Source: an uncultured Collinsella sp.
GTDB lineage: Bacteria > Actinomycetota > Coriobacteriia > Coriobacteriales > Coriobacteriaceae
Assembly (NCBI GenBank): GCA_900541785.1
Contig: UQKY01000012.1
Coordinates: 1-46,685, forward strand
Length of the DNA stretch: 46,685 nt
Direction of reading: 5' to 3'
Part shown: positions 9,410-17,096 of the stretch, piece after piece
How positions within the stretch are numbered: position 1 is the first letter of the stretch
How the letters are laid out: each line of letters begins with the position of its first letter
Position numbers and translations under genes: made by a program
Notes under the pieces: generated by a model
Database searches by the model: none
What the model was told of the DNA's origin: nothing
Seen by the model: only the letters and a program-made list of their open reading frames with translations

Positions 9410-9733
9410 TTATACAAGGCTCAAAACGATATAGAACACGATGCCCGAGACGCAGCACCACAACATCGACTTTGTCTTGATTGCCACCGCCACGACACCG
9501 GCAGCCGCAATCCAGGGAATCAAGCCCTGCCACAAGCCGGCGTCGAAAGCGCCAGGGCTTATCAAATCGTTAGCGACCAGCGCCGCAAAGGCGGCGGGCG
9601 GAATATAACCCAAGGCCTCGGTAACGCGGGGCGACAGCGTTCTCCCGCGCAAGGCAAACGCCGGGGCAATGCGGAAAAACGCGATGGCCGCCCAAGACGA
9701 CAGCCACAGGACCAAAAACTCATTAACGGGCAT
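9410..9733 (-). CDS. azlD: AzlD-family branched-chain amino acid exporter subunit
   Basis: Small membrane partner of AzlC, 107 residues with about four hydrophobic helices and the family's SPRVTEALGYIPPAAFAALV core. AzlCD pairs export branched-chain amino acids and their analogues such as 4-azaleucine. The ATG at 9733 overlaps the end of azlC by 11 bases and uses the AAGGGG inside the azlC coding sequence as its binding site, so translation is probably coupled. The frame stays open further upstream within azlC, but that part is a shadow. Confidence 0.85.
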   Translation of the reverse strand: MPVNEFLVLWLSSWAAIAFFRIAPAFALRGRTLSPRVTEALGYIPPAAFAALVANDLISPGAFDAGLWQGLIPWIAAAGVVAVAIKTKSMLWCCVSGIVFYIVLSLV

Positions 9734-10415
9734 CGCGAGCACCCCTTCCTTCGGCGAGAGTATCGCGCGCAAGCGCCGCGGCAACACCGACGAGCACGCT
9801 TGCCGGCACGGCGATATTCGTCCACCCCAAGAACTTGCATATGGCGACAGATACCGCAGCCATAACGGCAGCCACGACATTGCCGCGCGACAGCCTCTGC
9901 GAAAAGAGCAGGCAGATAAAGAGCGAGGTGCAGACAAAACCCGCAATAGTGGTTGGAACATCGACAACGGCGCCGACGATGGCGCCCGTCGTACACGAAA
10001 CGCCCCATGTCGCGATGAGGATCGTGTTGAGCACAAAGGACTCGTGCGGACCCCAATCCTCCCCTTCAACCAACTTGGCAAGCGAGATGCCGTATGCCTC
10101 CTCGGTAAGCGTCGCGGCAACGGCCAGCGCCTGACGCTTCGAGGCACCCCTCAGATGGGGCGCGATTGATGCCGAATAAAGTGCAAAGCGCGAGGAGATT
10201 GCGGCCACACTTGCGACAATCGATGCCGCAGGCACACCTGCCAGCCACAGGTTGCAGGCCATAAACTGGCCGCTACCCGTCACAAACGTGCTGCTCAGAG
10301 CAAAAACCATCCAGGGTTCCATTCCCGTCTGCGCCATAATCATTCCGCACGGCGCGCCTATCGCAACATAGGTAAGCATCACCGGCCAGACGGTTTTAAC
10401 GATTTTGAGCACCAT
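9723..10415 (-). CDS. azlC: AzlC-family branched-chain amino acid exporter subunit
   Basis: Large membrane subunit of an AzlCD exporter, 230 residues. The sequence shows GAPCGMIMAQTGMEPWMVF, then a GSGQFMACNLWLAG segment and SSRFALYSASIAPHLRG, which together are diagnostic of AzlC (YgaZ) proteins. ATG at 10415 follows AGGA seven bases upstream; the open frame to 10523 extends into the divergent promoter region and is not used. It is first gene of a two-gene operon with azlD. Confidence 0.9.
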   Translation of the reverse strand: MVLKIVKTVWPVMLTYVAIGAPCGMIMAQTGMEPWMVFALSSTFVTGSGQFMACNLWLAGVPAASIVASVAAISSRFALYSASIAPHLRGASKRQALAVAATLTEEAYGISLAKLVEGEDWGPHESFVLNTILIATWGVSCTTGAIVGAVVDVPTTIAGFVCTSLFICLLFSQRLSRGNVVAAVMAAVSVAICKFLGWTNIAVPASVLVGVAAALARDTLAEGRGARDAR

Positions 10416-10475
10416 AGGGTTCCTCGTCCCGACAAGATTTCCGAGCCGCATTCGACGACGCGGCAGAATCATCGC

Positions 10476-10511
10476 CCGGTGGCAACCGAGTTCACCTACA
10501 ATTGCCACCGG
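10476..10511. repeat. Inverted repeat in the azlC / HD-gene intergenic region
   Basis: Perfect ten-base arms CCGGTGGCAA / TTGCCACCGG separated by 16 bases lie between the two divergent genes. It could be an operator or a 5'UTR hairpin of the HD gene; nothing in the sequence decides. Confidence 0.5.
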
Positions 10512-10542
10512 ATCGAAAGACACAGCTTTTTAGGAAGTCATT

Positions 10543-11355
10543 ATGACAGCTATCGATCGGGGCCGGGCGACCGCGGCCTTCAAACGCTATACCGATGCCT
10601 ACGACGCCACCAACCCACGCATCGCGCTCAAAATCGAGCATACGTACCACGTTGCCGAGGCATGCGATGCCGTGGCGCGCGAGCAGGGCTGGTCGACAGA
10701 GGATATTGACCTGGCCTGGCTTTGCGGCCTGTTACACGATATGGGACGCTTTGAACAGTTGCGGCGCTGGGACACCTTTAAGGACGCCGAGAGTATGAGC
10801 CACGCAGCGTTGGGCGTCGGGGTCCTCTTTGGCGAGAACCCCGCCGATGCGCCCGCCGTAACGAGCATCCGCGACTTTATCGATGATCCGGCAGAAGATG
10901 AGCTCATCCGCGCGAGCATCGCCTATCACAGCGACTTTCGCCTGCCGGCACAACTCGACGAGCGTACACGGCGCTTCTGCGATATCGTGCGCGATGGCGA
11001 CAAGATCGACATTATGCGCACCATCGCCGACAGCACCGTCGACACTATCCTCAAGGTTGATGAGGACGCATTTCTCGCCAGCCGGTTCTCGACACCGGCT
11101 CTCGCTGCCTTTGACGAGCGCCGCTGCGTCGCACGCGATGAACGCAACGAGCCCGCAGACTACCTGGTGGGACTCATCTGCTTTATGTTTGAGCTCGTCT
11201 ATCCAGCGAGCCGCGCGCTAGCGCGCGAGCAGGGCGATATCTACCGCCTGCTCGACGCACCCTTTGGCATTACGCACCCCTTTACCGATCCCGCCACGCG
11301 AGCGACCTGGGAGCGCCTAAAGAACGAGATACGCGACTGGCTGGCGCGCGCCTAG
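10543..11355 (+). CDS. HD-domain phosphohydrolase
   Basis: Metal-dependent HD-superfamily hydrolase of 270 residues. The motif order is right: His residues in KIEHTYHVAE near 30-37, the paired LLHDMGRFE near 65, then SHAALGVGVLF and IAYHSDF, and finally RDGDKIDIMR, which supply the remaining ligands. The substrate is not predictable; such proteins cleave nucleotides or other phosphate esters. ATG at 10543 has AGGAAG seven bases upstream. The stop codon shares the four bases CTAG at 11352-11355 with the stop of the convergent etfA gene, so no intergenic terminator exists between them. Confidence 0.85.
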   Translation: MTAIDRGRATAAFKRYTDAYDATNPRIALKIEHTYHVAEACDAVAREQGWSTEDIDLAWLCGLLHDMGRFEQLRRWDTFKDAESMSHAALGVGVLFGENPADAPAVTSIRDFIDDPAEDELIRASIAYHSDFRLPAQLDERTRRFCDIVRDGDKIDIMRTIADSTVDTILKVDEDAFLASRFSTPALAAFDERRCVARDERNEPADYLVGLICFMFELVYPASRALAREQGDIYRLLDAPFGITHPFTDPATRATWERLKNEIRDWLARA

Positions 11356-12557
11356 CGCTCAAGCTGGGCCAGCAGCTCCTCGACGACCTCGACGGCATCA
11401 CCGACAACCTTGTACTGGGCAGCACCAAAGATGGGGGCATCCGGGTCCTCGTTGATGGCGATAATGCACTCCGCCCCACCGATGCCGGCAAGATGCTGGA
11501 TGGCGCCCGAAACACCGATACTCACGAGAAGCTTGGGCGAAACCGATACGCCCGTCTGGCCAATCTGATGGCGATACTCCAACCAGCCGGCCTCCACGAC
11601 AGGTCGCGTGCAGCCAAGCTCGGCTCCCAGAGCCTCAGCGAGCCTTCGCATCAGCGGCAGGTTTTTCTTAGAACCAATGCCGCGACCCACCACGACCAGG
11701 CGCTCGGCATCGGCAATTGATGCCTGCTGCCCCCACTCCTCGGCGGGAATCGAGATCTCGACACGAGCCTTAGCATCATCCGCAAGTGATATCTGGGTGA
11801 TCGTGCCGGAGCGGCCGTAGTCAAAGTCGGACGCTTTAAAGATGCCGGGACGCACCGTTGCCATCTGGGGACGATGATTGGGACAGATAATGGTGGCCAT
11901 CAAGTTGCCGCCAAACGCCGGACGCGTCTGTTGCAGCAGCCCCGTCTCCGTATCCATCGAAAGCACGGTGCAGTCGGCCGTAAGGCCCGTCTGCAGGCGC
12001 ACGGCAACGCCAGGCGCCAGCTCGCGGCCAAAGGCGGTCGCACCGTACAGAATGGCTTCGGGCTTACGCTCGGCTACCAAATCGCAGATGAGACACGCGT
12101 AGACCTCCGCGTCGTTCTGACGCAGGCGCTCGTCACGACAGACCAGAACATCGTCCGCGCCGGCGCAAACCAGATGCTCCAGGTCCTTGAGCGAGCTCTC
12201 GGGGCTCATGCCGGCCAATGCCACCAGACGGCATCCACGAGCATCGGCAAGCTCGCGGCCCTTGCCCATGAGCTCATAGGCAACGGGAGTCACCGTATCG
12301 TGCTCGTCGGTCTGAACGAATACCCAGATATCTCGATATGCATCAAGGTCCACCGCGCCAGCGGCCTCGTCACGCTCGATCGAGATGGCGTTGACGGGGC
12401 AGGCATCGACGCACCCACCGCATAGGATGCAGCCGTCGGTTACGCGGGCGCAACGGTTGGGCCGCTCGCCTTCCACTACGATGCCGCCCGAGGCACAGGC
12501 GCGAACGCAGCGACCGCAGCCGATACAGGCTTCGCTATCGATAATCAGTCCGCTCAT
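11352..12557 (-). CDS. etfA: Electron-transfer flavoprotein alpha subunit with N-terminal 2[4Fe-4S] ferredoxin domain
   Basis: The 401-residue protein starts with two four-cysteine clusters, CIGCGRCVRAC and CILCGGCVDACPV, then an ETF alpha/beta domain and a C-terminal FAD domain. The FAD domain contains VVGRGIGSKKNL and the ETF-alpha signature PKLLVSIGVSGAIQHLAG. A ferredoxin-tipped EtfA next to a GlcD-type dehydrogenase is the arrangement of the lactate dehydrogenase-Etf (LctBCD) complex, which drives lactate oxidation with NAD+ by confurcating electrons with reduced ferredoxin. Its ATG abuts the etfB stop with no gap and uses GAGGGGATGG inside etfB as binding site. Confidence 0.92.
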   Translation of the reverse strand: MSGLIIDSEACIGCGRCVRACASGGIVVEGERPNRCARVTDGCILCGGCVDACPVNAISIERDEAAGAVDLDAYRDIWVFVQTDEHDTVTPVAYELMGKGRELADARGCRLVALAGMSPESSLKDLEHLVCAGADDVLVCRDERLRQNDAEVYACLICDLVAERKPEAILYGATAFGRELAPGVAVRLQTGLTADCTVLSMDTETGLLQQTRPAFGGNLMATIICPNHRPQMATVRPGIFKASDFDYGRSGTITQISLADDAKARVEISIPAEEWGQQASIADAERLVVVGRGIGSKKNLPLMRRLAEALGAELGCTRPVVEAGWLEYRHQIGQTGVSVSPKLLVSIGVSGAIQHLAGIGGAECIIAINEDPDAPIFGAAQYKVVGDAVEVVEELLAQLER

Positions 12558-13373
12558 CTATGCCATCCCCTCGATGATCTTGGCAAGTTTTGCCGCCTGC
12601 TCGGACGCCGTTCCGTCAACGGTCTCGCACGTTTGGTCGCGGTCGGGCACAAACGATCGCATGACCTGTGTCGGCGAGCCGGCAAGGCCGCAGCGCGCGG
12701 GGTCGGCGTTCACGTCGGCAGCGTTGACCACGCGCACGTCCGCCTCCTCGGCCGCACGAATACCGGCAATACTCGGCATGCGCAGTTGGCCAATCTCCTT
12801 GGCGGTCGTCATCGCGCACGGCATCTCAAGATAGACCGTCTCCTCGCCGGCATCGCAGCCGTGAACAAGCGCCAGTGAACCACAGGTCGTAAAGCCCGCG
12901 CTCTGCACGCAGCTCACGTCGGTCACACAGGGAATCTCAAAGGCACCGGCAAGCTCGGGACCAATCTGGGCCGTATCGCCGTCCACCGCCATCTTGCCGC
13001 AGATGAGCAGGTCGAAGTCCTCGTCGAGCGCCTCGATGCCGCACTTGAGGGCATAGGTGGTTGCCAGGGTATCGGCACCTGCAAAGGCGCGGTCGGTCAG
13101 CAGCAGTGCGTCATCGGCGCCTCGGGCGATGCAGTCGCGCAATAGCGATTCGGTCGCGGGGATGCCCATCGACACCACCGTTACGCGCACGTCCATGCCA
13201 AAGCCGATAAAGTCGTCCTTCAGTGCCAGCGCGCATTCCAAAGCGCTCGCGTCAAAGGGATTAATGACCGCCTGTTTGCCATCGCGCACAATCGTATTGG
13301 TCTTGGGGTCCATCTTGACCTCGGTGCTTCCCGGCACCGCCTTGACGCACACCACCATATGGAAATCGCTCAT
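12558..13373 (-). CDS. etfB: Electron-transfer flavoprotein beta subunit
   Basis: Beta subunit of the Etf heterodimer, 271 residues, with MVVCVKAVPGSTEVKMDPKT at the start and the family's LICGKMAVDGDTAQIGPELA segment around the middle. It binds nucleotide and, in bifurcating members, a second FAD. ATG at 13373 is preferred because AGAAAGGGGG is nine bases upstream; a GTG at 13379 would be only three bases from it. It lies between glcD and etfA, with two bases separating the glcD stop from this start, so the three genes form one operon. Confidence 0.92.
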   Translation of the reverse strand: MSDFHMVVCVKAVPGSTEVKMDPKTNTIVRDGKQAVINPFDASALECALALKDDFIGFGMDVRVTVVSMGIPATESLLRDCIARGADDALLLTDRAFAGADTLATTYALKCGIEALDEDFDLLICGKMAVDGDTAQIGPELAGAFEIPCVTDVSCVQSAGFTTCGSLALVHGCDAGEETVYLEMPCAMTTAKEIGQLRMPSIAGIRAAEEADVRVVNAADVNADPARCGLAGSPTQVMRSFVPDRDQTCETVDGTASEQAAKLAKIIEGMA

Positions 13374-13375
13374 CT

Positions 13376-14977
13376 TCACGCGCCCCCTTTCTGGACGAGC
13401 TCATCCAAGAGCTTCTCCGAAAACAGGTTACCGCGACCCAGCTGCCCGGCAGGATCGAGCTGGAGCTTGAGCCGCGCCGACTCGACCATGGCCTCGTGAC
13501 CGTACATCGTCTCCAAGAAGCCCGCCTTGATCTTGCCGACACCGTGTTCGGCGGAGACGGCGCCGCCCATAGCCGTGACCTCGGAAGCCCACTGGGCAAA
13601 GAGTTCTCCGCCGCGGCGGTGATCCTGCGCATCGCGCGGCAGAATATTCACATGCAGATGGTTGTTACCGATGTGCCCCCAGGCGGCAGATTCAAGCCCG
13701 CTTTCGGCCAACGTGCGGCGATAAAGGGCGATGACATCGGCCAAGTGTGCGTTGGGCACCGACATGTCCGAGCCCAGTTTGGTGATGGTGGGATCCGTGC
13801 GGCGACGCTCGTCGATGAGCATGTTGACGCTCTCGGGCACCGCATGGCGGAAGAATCGCTGGCACTCGCGATCGGCCTCGGTGCGCGCGACCCATGTCGC
13901 ATCGTCGCTGCCGCCCGCAAGCTCTAGCACCCACCCCAAGTGATACAGCTCCTCAGTCGCCTGGGCTTCGTCGTCGCAGTCGAGCTCCACGTAGACACAG
14001 ACCTTGGCGTCTTTGTCGAGCGCCGGCAGCGAGGCGAACGCGGTCGACTGCTCACGCTGACGACGCAGGATATCCAGGGCGCCCGCATCGAAATATTCGA
14101 TGGCAGCCGCGTGGGACAGGACGGGGCGCACAGAATCGGTGAAGGACACAGCCTTGTCTTCGCTGTCAAAGAAGCAACTCACGCCCCAAACGACCGCAGG
14201 TGCCGCCTGCAGGGCAATCTCGAGCTCGGTGATGACGCCGAGTGTGCCACACGCACCGATAAACAGATCGATGGCATCCATATCGTCAGCAACGAAATAG
14301 CCCGAAGCATTTTTGGTCTTGGGCATAGTGTAGTCGGGAAGGTCGAGCTCGAGCGTGCGGCCCTGCACCGTGACGAGCGAAAGGCGACGACCCTGTGCAA
14401 AAACCTCGCCACGGTGAAGCTCGAGCAGGTCGCCATCGGTCAGCGCGACATGAAGGCCCGTGACGTGAGGGCGCATGGGGCCGTAAGCGTAGCTACGGGC
14501 GCCGGAAGCGTTGCATGCCGCCATCCCGCCCAGGCAGGCAGATGCCTCGGTGGGATCGGTAGGAAAGAATTGCTCGGAAGCTTCCTGGAATTCCTCGTAG
14601 ACCTCAAGCGATGCCTGGTCCCAGCCGGCAGTCGGCAGAACTTTCTTGCCCAGTTGCTTGCGCAGCTCAGACAGCACGACGCCGGGCGCCACACGCAAAA
14701 GAAAGCGGCCCTGCTCATCGCGGCGAATGCCTAGGTAGCGATTCATGCGGGAAGTATTGAGAATGTGACCGCCATGGGGCACGGCGCCGGCGGCAAGACC
14801 GGTCCGGGCGCCCTGAACCGTCACCGGGACACGCTCGGCATGGAGTTTTTTCAAAATGGCGCGTACCTCGTCCTCCGTTGTCGGAAACGAGATGCTCGAG
14901 GCCTCGCCCGATGTGCGAGACTCATCGCGGCCACACTCTTCGAACTCGTCGGTGAAGGGTTTGATGGTTGCCGACAC
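13376..14977 (-). CDS. FAD-linked oxidase, GlcD/D-lactate dehydrogenase type
   Basis: FAD-dependent 2-hydroxyacid dehydrogenase of the glycolate oxidase GlcD / LctD group, 533 residues. The N-terminal FAD-binding domain has PVTVQGARTGLAAGAVPHGG near residues 50-70 and an ACLGGMAACNASGARSYAYG region. The C-terminal catalytic lobe has GHIGNNHLHVNILP and the AEHGVGKIK motif. It is somewhat longer than the usual 460-480 residues. The start is GTG at 14977 with AAAGGGGGAG five bases upstream. With etfB and etfA directly downstream it probably forms a lactate-oxidising confurcating complex, though glycolate or another hydroxyacid is possible. Confidence 0.85.
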   Translation of the reverse strand: MSATIKPFTDEFEECGRDESRTSGEASSISFPTTEDEVRAILKKLHAERVPVTVQGARTGLAAGAVPHGGHILNTSRMNRYLGIRRDEQGRFLLRVAPGVVLSELRKQLGKKVLPTAGWDQASLEVYEEFQEASEQFFPTDPTEASACLGGMAACNASGARSYAYGPMRPHVTGLHVALTDGDLLELHRGEVFAQGRRLSLVTVQGRTLELDLPDYTMPKTKNASGYFVADDMDAIDLFIGACGTLGVITELEIALQAAPAVVWGVSCFFDSEDKAVSFTDSVRPVLSHAAAIEYFDAGALDILRRQREQSTAFASLPALDKDAKVCVYVELDCDDEAQATEELYHLGWVLELAGGSDDATWVARTEADRECQRFFRHAVPESVNMLIDERRRTDPTITKLGSDMSVPNAHLADVIALYRRTLAESGLESAAWGHIGNNHLHVNILPRDAQDHRRGGELFAQWASEVTAMGGAVSAEHGVGKIKAGFLETMYGHEAMVESARLKLQLDPAGQLGRGNLFSEKLLDELVQKGGA

Positions 14978-15323
14978 GCGAACTCCCCCTTTAGCTAACT
15001 ACAGTGTTTGCAGGGAGATGTTACCGCATCGTTTCGTCGACGTGTTCGAGACCGTCTCCATAATTGGCGATTTTTACGTTCGTGCAATTCGGCGAGCGGC
15101 AAGGTTTCCTCGGCAGACGATGCTTTTGACACATGTCGCTTTACCGCCAGCGACCACGCAATTGTCGCTCGAAAAAAGTTGAAGTAATTTTTACCATCTT
15201 TTACCTGCGGAGATGTCAATCCGTCAAGCATTTGGTCAGAAATTGGTCAAGTAGTGACTGATACGGTCGGCATCGACAGCCAAAACCAATGGAAGTTTTG
15301 GCCCCAGAAGCAGGGAGGTTCCC
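14978..15323. other. Intergenic region upstream of the lactate/Etf operon and surface operon
   Basis: This 346-bp gap separates divergent operons. It is less GC-rich than the genes around it. A direct repeat of TTGGTCA occurs at 15232-15238 and 15243-15249, eleven bases apart, which suggests one protein binding on one face of the helix. I find no open frame with a ribosome binding site, no RNA gene and no convincing -35/-10 pair. Confidence 0.4.
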
Positions 15324-15620
15324 ATGGCATATTACTGGCCCCAGTACGGCGTCGCCATCGAGGTCGACGACGATCCCTATCTCCTGCCTTTCGACGAAGA
15401 GGCGTTCCCCGATACGGCGGTCTACCACGTCACCACCGATGTTATCTGCGACCCCGAGTCGTTCTCGGCGCTCGCCCACCACATCGCGCGTATCCACAAC
15501 ATCGAGCTTCCTCACGACTTCGACGAGCTCATCTACTCGCGCCGCCTGATGCTTCACATGCTCTTTGGAGCGGACCCGTCCACGTTCGCACGCGTCTACA
15601 CCACCAAGGACGCCGCATGA
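15324..15620 (+). CDS. Hypothetical 98-residue acidic protein, first gene of surface operon
   Basis: I do not recognise this family. The 98-residue product is soluble and acidic, with no signal peptide, membrane segment or cysteine motif. It is rich in aromatic and acidic residues at the N-terminus and ends in a predicted helical segment around AHHIARIHNIELPHDFDELI. ATG at 15324 has GGGAGG five bases upstream, which makes it a credible gene. Its TGA overlaps the ATG of the next gene as ATGA, so translation is coupled. The context suggests a cytoplasmic factor linked to the exported proteins that follow. Confidence 0.7.
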   Translation: MAYYWPQYGVAIEVDDDPYLLPFDEEAFPDTAVYHVTTDVICDPESFSALAHHIARIHNIELPHDFDELIYSRRLMLHMLFGADPSTFARVYTTKDAA

Positions 15621-16126
15621 GTGCGAAGAAGCCGCCCCGCCTTGCAGGACTGGGGCGTCGCAAGAAACTCGTCGTTGTCTGCCTGGCTATCGTCTGCGCC
15701 CTCATCGCCGTAGGGTTATACGCCTGGCAGTCGCAGCCCGTGCCCGAAGCGGGCGCCTCAGTCACGACGGCAGAGGGTAAATCACGCCAAGAAATCCAGG
15801 ATGAGCTCGACGCCATCGTCCGCGACAACATGATGACGATCTCGGTCGCGCCGGTCGCACAGTTGCAGGAAGGCGGCAAGTTGCGCGTCAACGTGCAAAA
15901 CGTCCAAGACAACAAGTTTCCCCAGCGCTTCCGCGTAATTCAAAACGACGAGACCATCTATGAGTCCGGTGTGGTCGAAGCCGGCAAGACTGTTGAGACC
16001 TGCCCCGCCGGCGATATCCAAGAAGGCGAGGCATATATCGAGATTCAGGCACTCGATGCCAAGACCTACGACACTCACGGCAATCCGACGCGCGTCAAAG
16101 TGCGAGTGGCCCAGGCAGAAGGCTAG
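15617..16126 (+). CDS. Membrane-anchored protein with extracytoplasmic beta domain
   Basis: 169 residues: a basic N-terminus, one hydrophobic helix around residues 17-38, a short linker and an exported domain of about 100 residues. The domain reads like a beta-sandwich, alternating hydrophobic strands in ISVAPVAQLQEGGKLRVNV and ESGVVEAGKTVET. Similar small anchored domains occur beside surface proteins in Gram-positive bacteria, but I cannot name the family. It starts with ATGA overlap to the upstream gene. No lipobox is present, so the helix itself is the anchor. Confidence 0.75.
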   Translation: MSAKKPPRLAGLGRRKKLVVVCLAIVCALIAVGLYAWQSQPVPEAGASVTTAEGKSRQEIQDELDAIVRDNMMTISVAPVAQLQEGGKLRVNVQNVQDNKFPQRFRVIQNDETIYESGVVEAGKTVETCPAGDIQEGEAYIEIQALDAKTYDTHGNPTRVKVRVAQAEG

Positions 16127-16175
16127 TGGCCTACGCGCTCGCAGGGGCCACACCCTGTCCCCATTCGTCCAACCA

Positions 16176-16194
16176 TCACGGAAACAGTCCGTGA
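16176..16194 (+). other. Short hairpin upstream of the secreted-protein gene
   Basis: Seven-base arms TCACGGA / TCCGTGA with a five-base loop lie about 20 bases before the start codon at 16214, between two genes of the operon. No T tract follows. It may be an mRNA processing or stability element. Confidence 0.4.
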
Positions 16195-16213
16195 CGAGCA
16201 GAAAGGATCGATT

Positions 16214-16816
16214 ATGAACACACCCATGAACCTGAGCGGAGCCAGGGCACTCGCCGTGGGCGCAGGGCTTACGCTCGCACTTGCGATGGGCGCCGCGCCA
16301 ACGGCGGCCATGGCAGAGGTGCGCGTTGGAACCACCGATGTGACGGTAAAGGCCGACATTAGCAATGTTTCGTTTAAGGCGCCAACGGTCATCCCCTTTG
16401 CCGCCAACGCCGACGGAACGCTTGTAGGACCCTCCGACAAGACGATTACCATCGACAACCTCTCGGCATATGGCATCCACGTCACCAACATGAAGGTCAC
16501 GGCCAAGAACGACTGGACAATCGTTGCAGACGCAAAGACGGGCTCGGCCCAGAACTCCATCGATTTTAAGGTTGGCCCCGATAAGGCAGAAAAGGATGCC
16601 AGCTCGGCGACTCAGACTACGGGCCTCGATCTTTCCAAAGACGCAAGCTTCGACATGAAGTACCAGGGCATTGCCGACGGAACGGACAAAATCAAGCTCA
16701 ATGTGAGTGGCCACGTCGCCCGCGTCACGCGTGACATCTACCACGCCACCGGTACGGGAGATCAAGTGGCAAGCATCACCTGGACGGTCGAGCCCGGTGC
16801 GCACGCCACGTCCTAA
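16214..16816 (+). CDS. Secreted beta-rich surface protein with signal peptide
   Basis: 200 residues with a clear Sec signal peptide: hydrophobic core LAVGAGLTLALAMGAAPTAA and predicted cleavage after AMA near residue 34. The mature part is rich in Thr, Asp, Ala and Lys with alternating strands, no cysteine and no C-terminal anchor, ending in an ITWTVEPG strand. It resembles small beta-sandwich cell-surface proteins of Gram-positive gut bacteria, but I cannot assign a family. AGAAAGG lies seven bases before ATG 16214. The next gene overlaps it by 20 bases. Confidence 0.8.
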   Translation: MNTPMNLSGARALAVGAGLTLALAMGAAPTAAMAEVRVGTTDVTVKADISNVSFKAPTVIPFAANADGTLVGPSDKTITIDNLSAYGIHVTNMKVTAKNDWTIVADAKTGSAQNSIDFKVGPDKAEKDASSATQTTGLDLSKDASFDMKYQGIADGTDKIKLNVSGHVARVTRDIYHATGTGDQVASITWTVEPGAHATS

Positions 16817-17057
16817 GGCGATCGCACTGGCCGCCATCGTCGGCATCTTGGCGTCCGCACCTGCCATGGCCTTTGCTCAACAAGAGCAAGCGCAGGCGGC
16901 CACAGAAGTGACCGTCGACCTTTCGGGCCTTGATCGCGGCAGCCGTAACGAGCCGCTCGCTCAGACGAGCGACACCCGGCAACTCATTGCGGTAGGCGTC
17001 GCAACGGCGGGAGCAGGGCTGACGTGCCTTGGCCTGCACATCAGACGCAACCAATAG
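16797..17057 (+). CDS. Small exported protein with signal peptide and LAQTS sorting-like C-terminus
   Basis: 86 residues. The N-terminus is basic, followed by a hydrophobic core (AIALAAIVGILASAPAMAFA) with cleavage expected after AFA. The mature part is only about 25 residues before a C-terminal LAQTS, a hydrophobic segment and a basic tail HIRRNQ. This is the layout of a sortase substrate; LAxTG-type signals are used by class E sortases of actinobacteria, and here the Gly is Ser. No ATG fits, so GTG at 16797, inside the end of the upstream gene, is the likely start by translational coupling. No sortase is in the window. Confidence 0.6.
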   Translation: MRTPRPKAIALAAIVGILASAPAMAFAQQEQAQAATEVTVDLSGLDRGSRNEPLAQTSDTRQLIAVGVATAGAGLTCLGLHIRRNQ

Positions 17058-17096
17058 CCAAGCACAACCGGAGTGCGCGGAATAGATAGGAGAACC

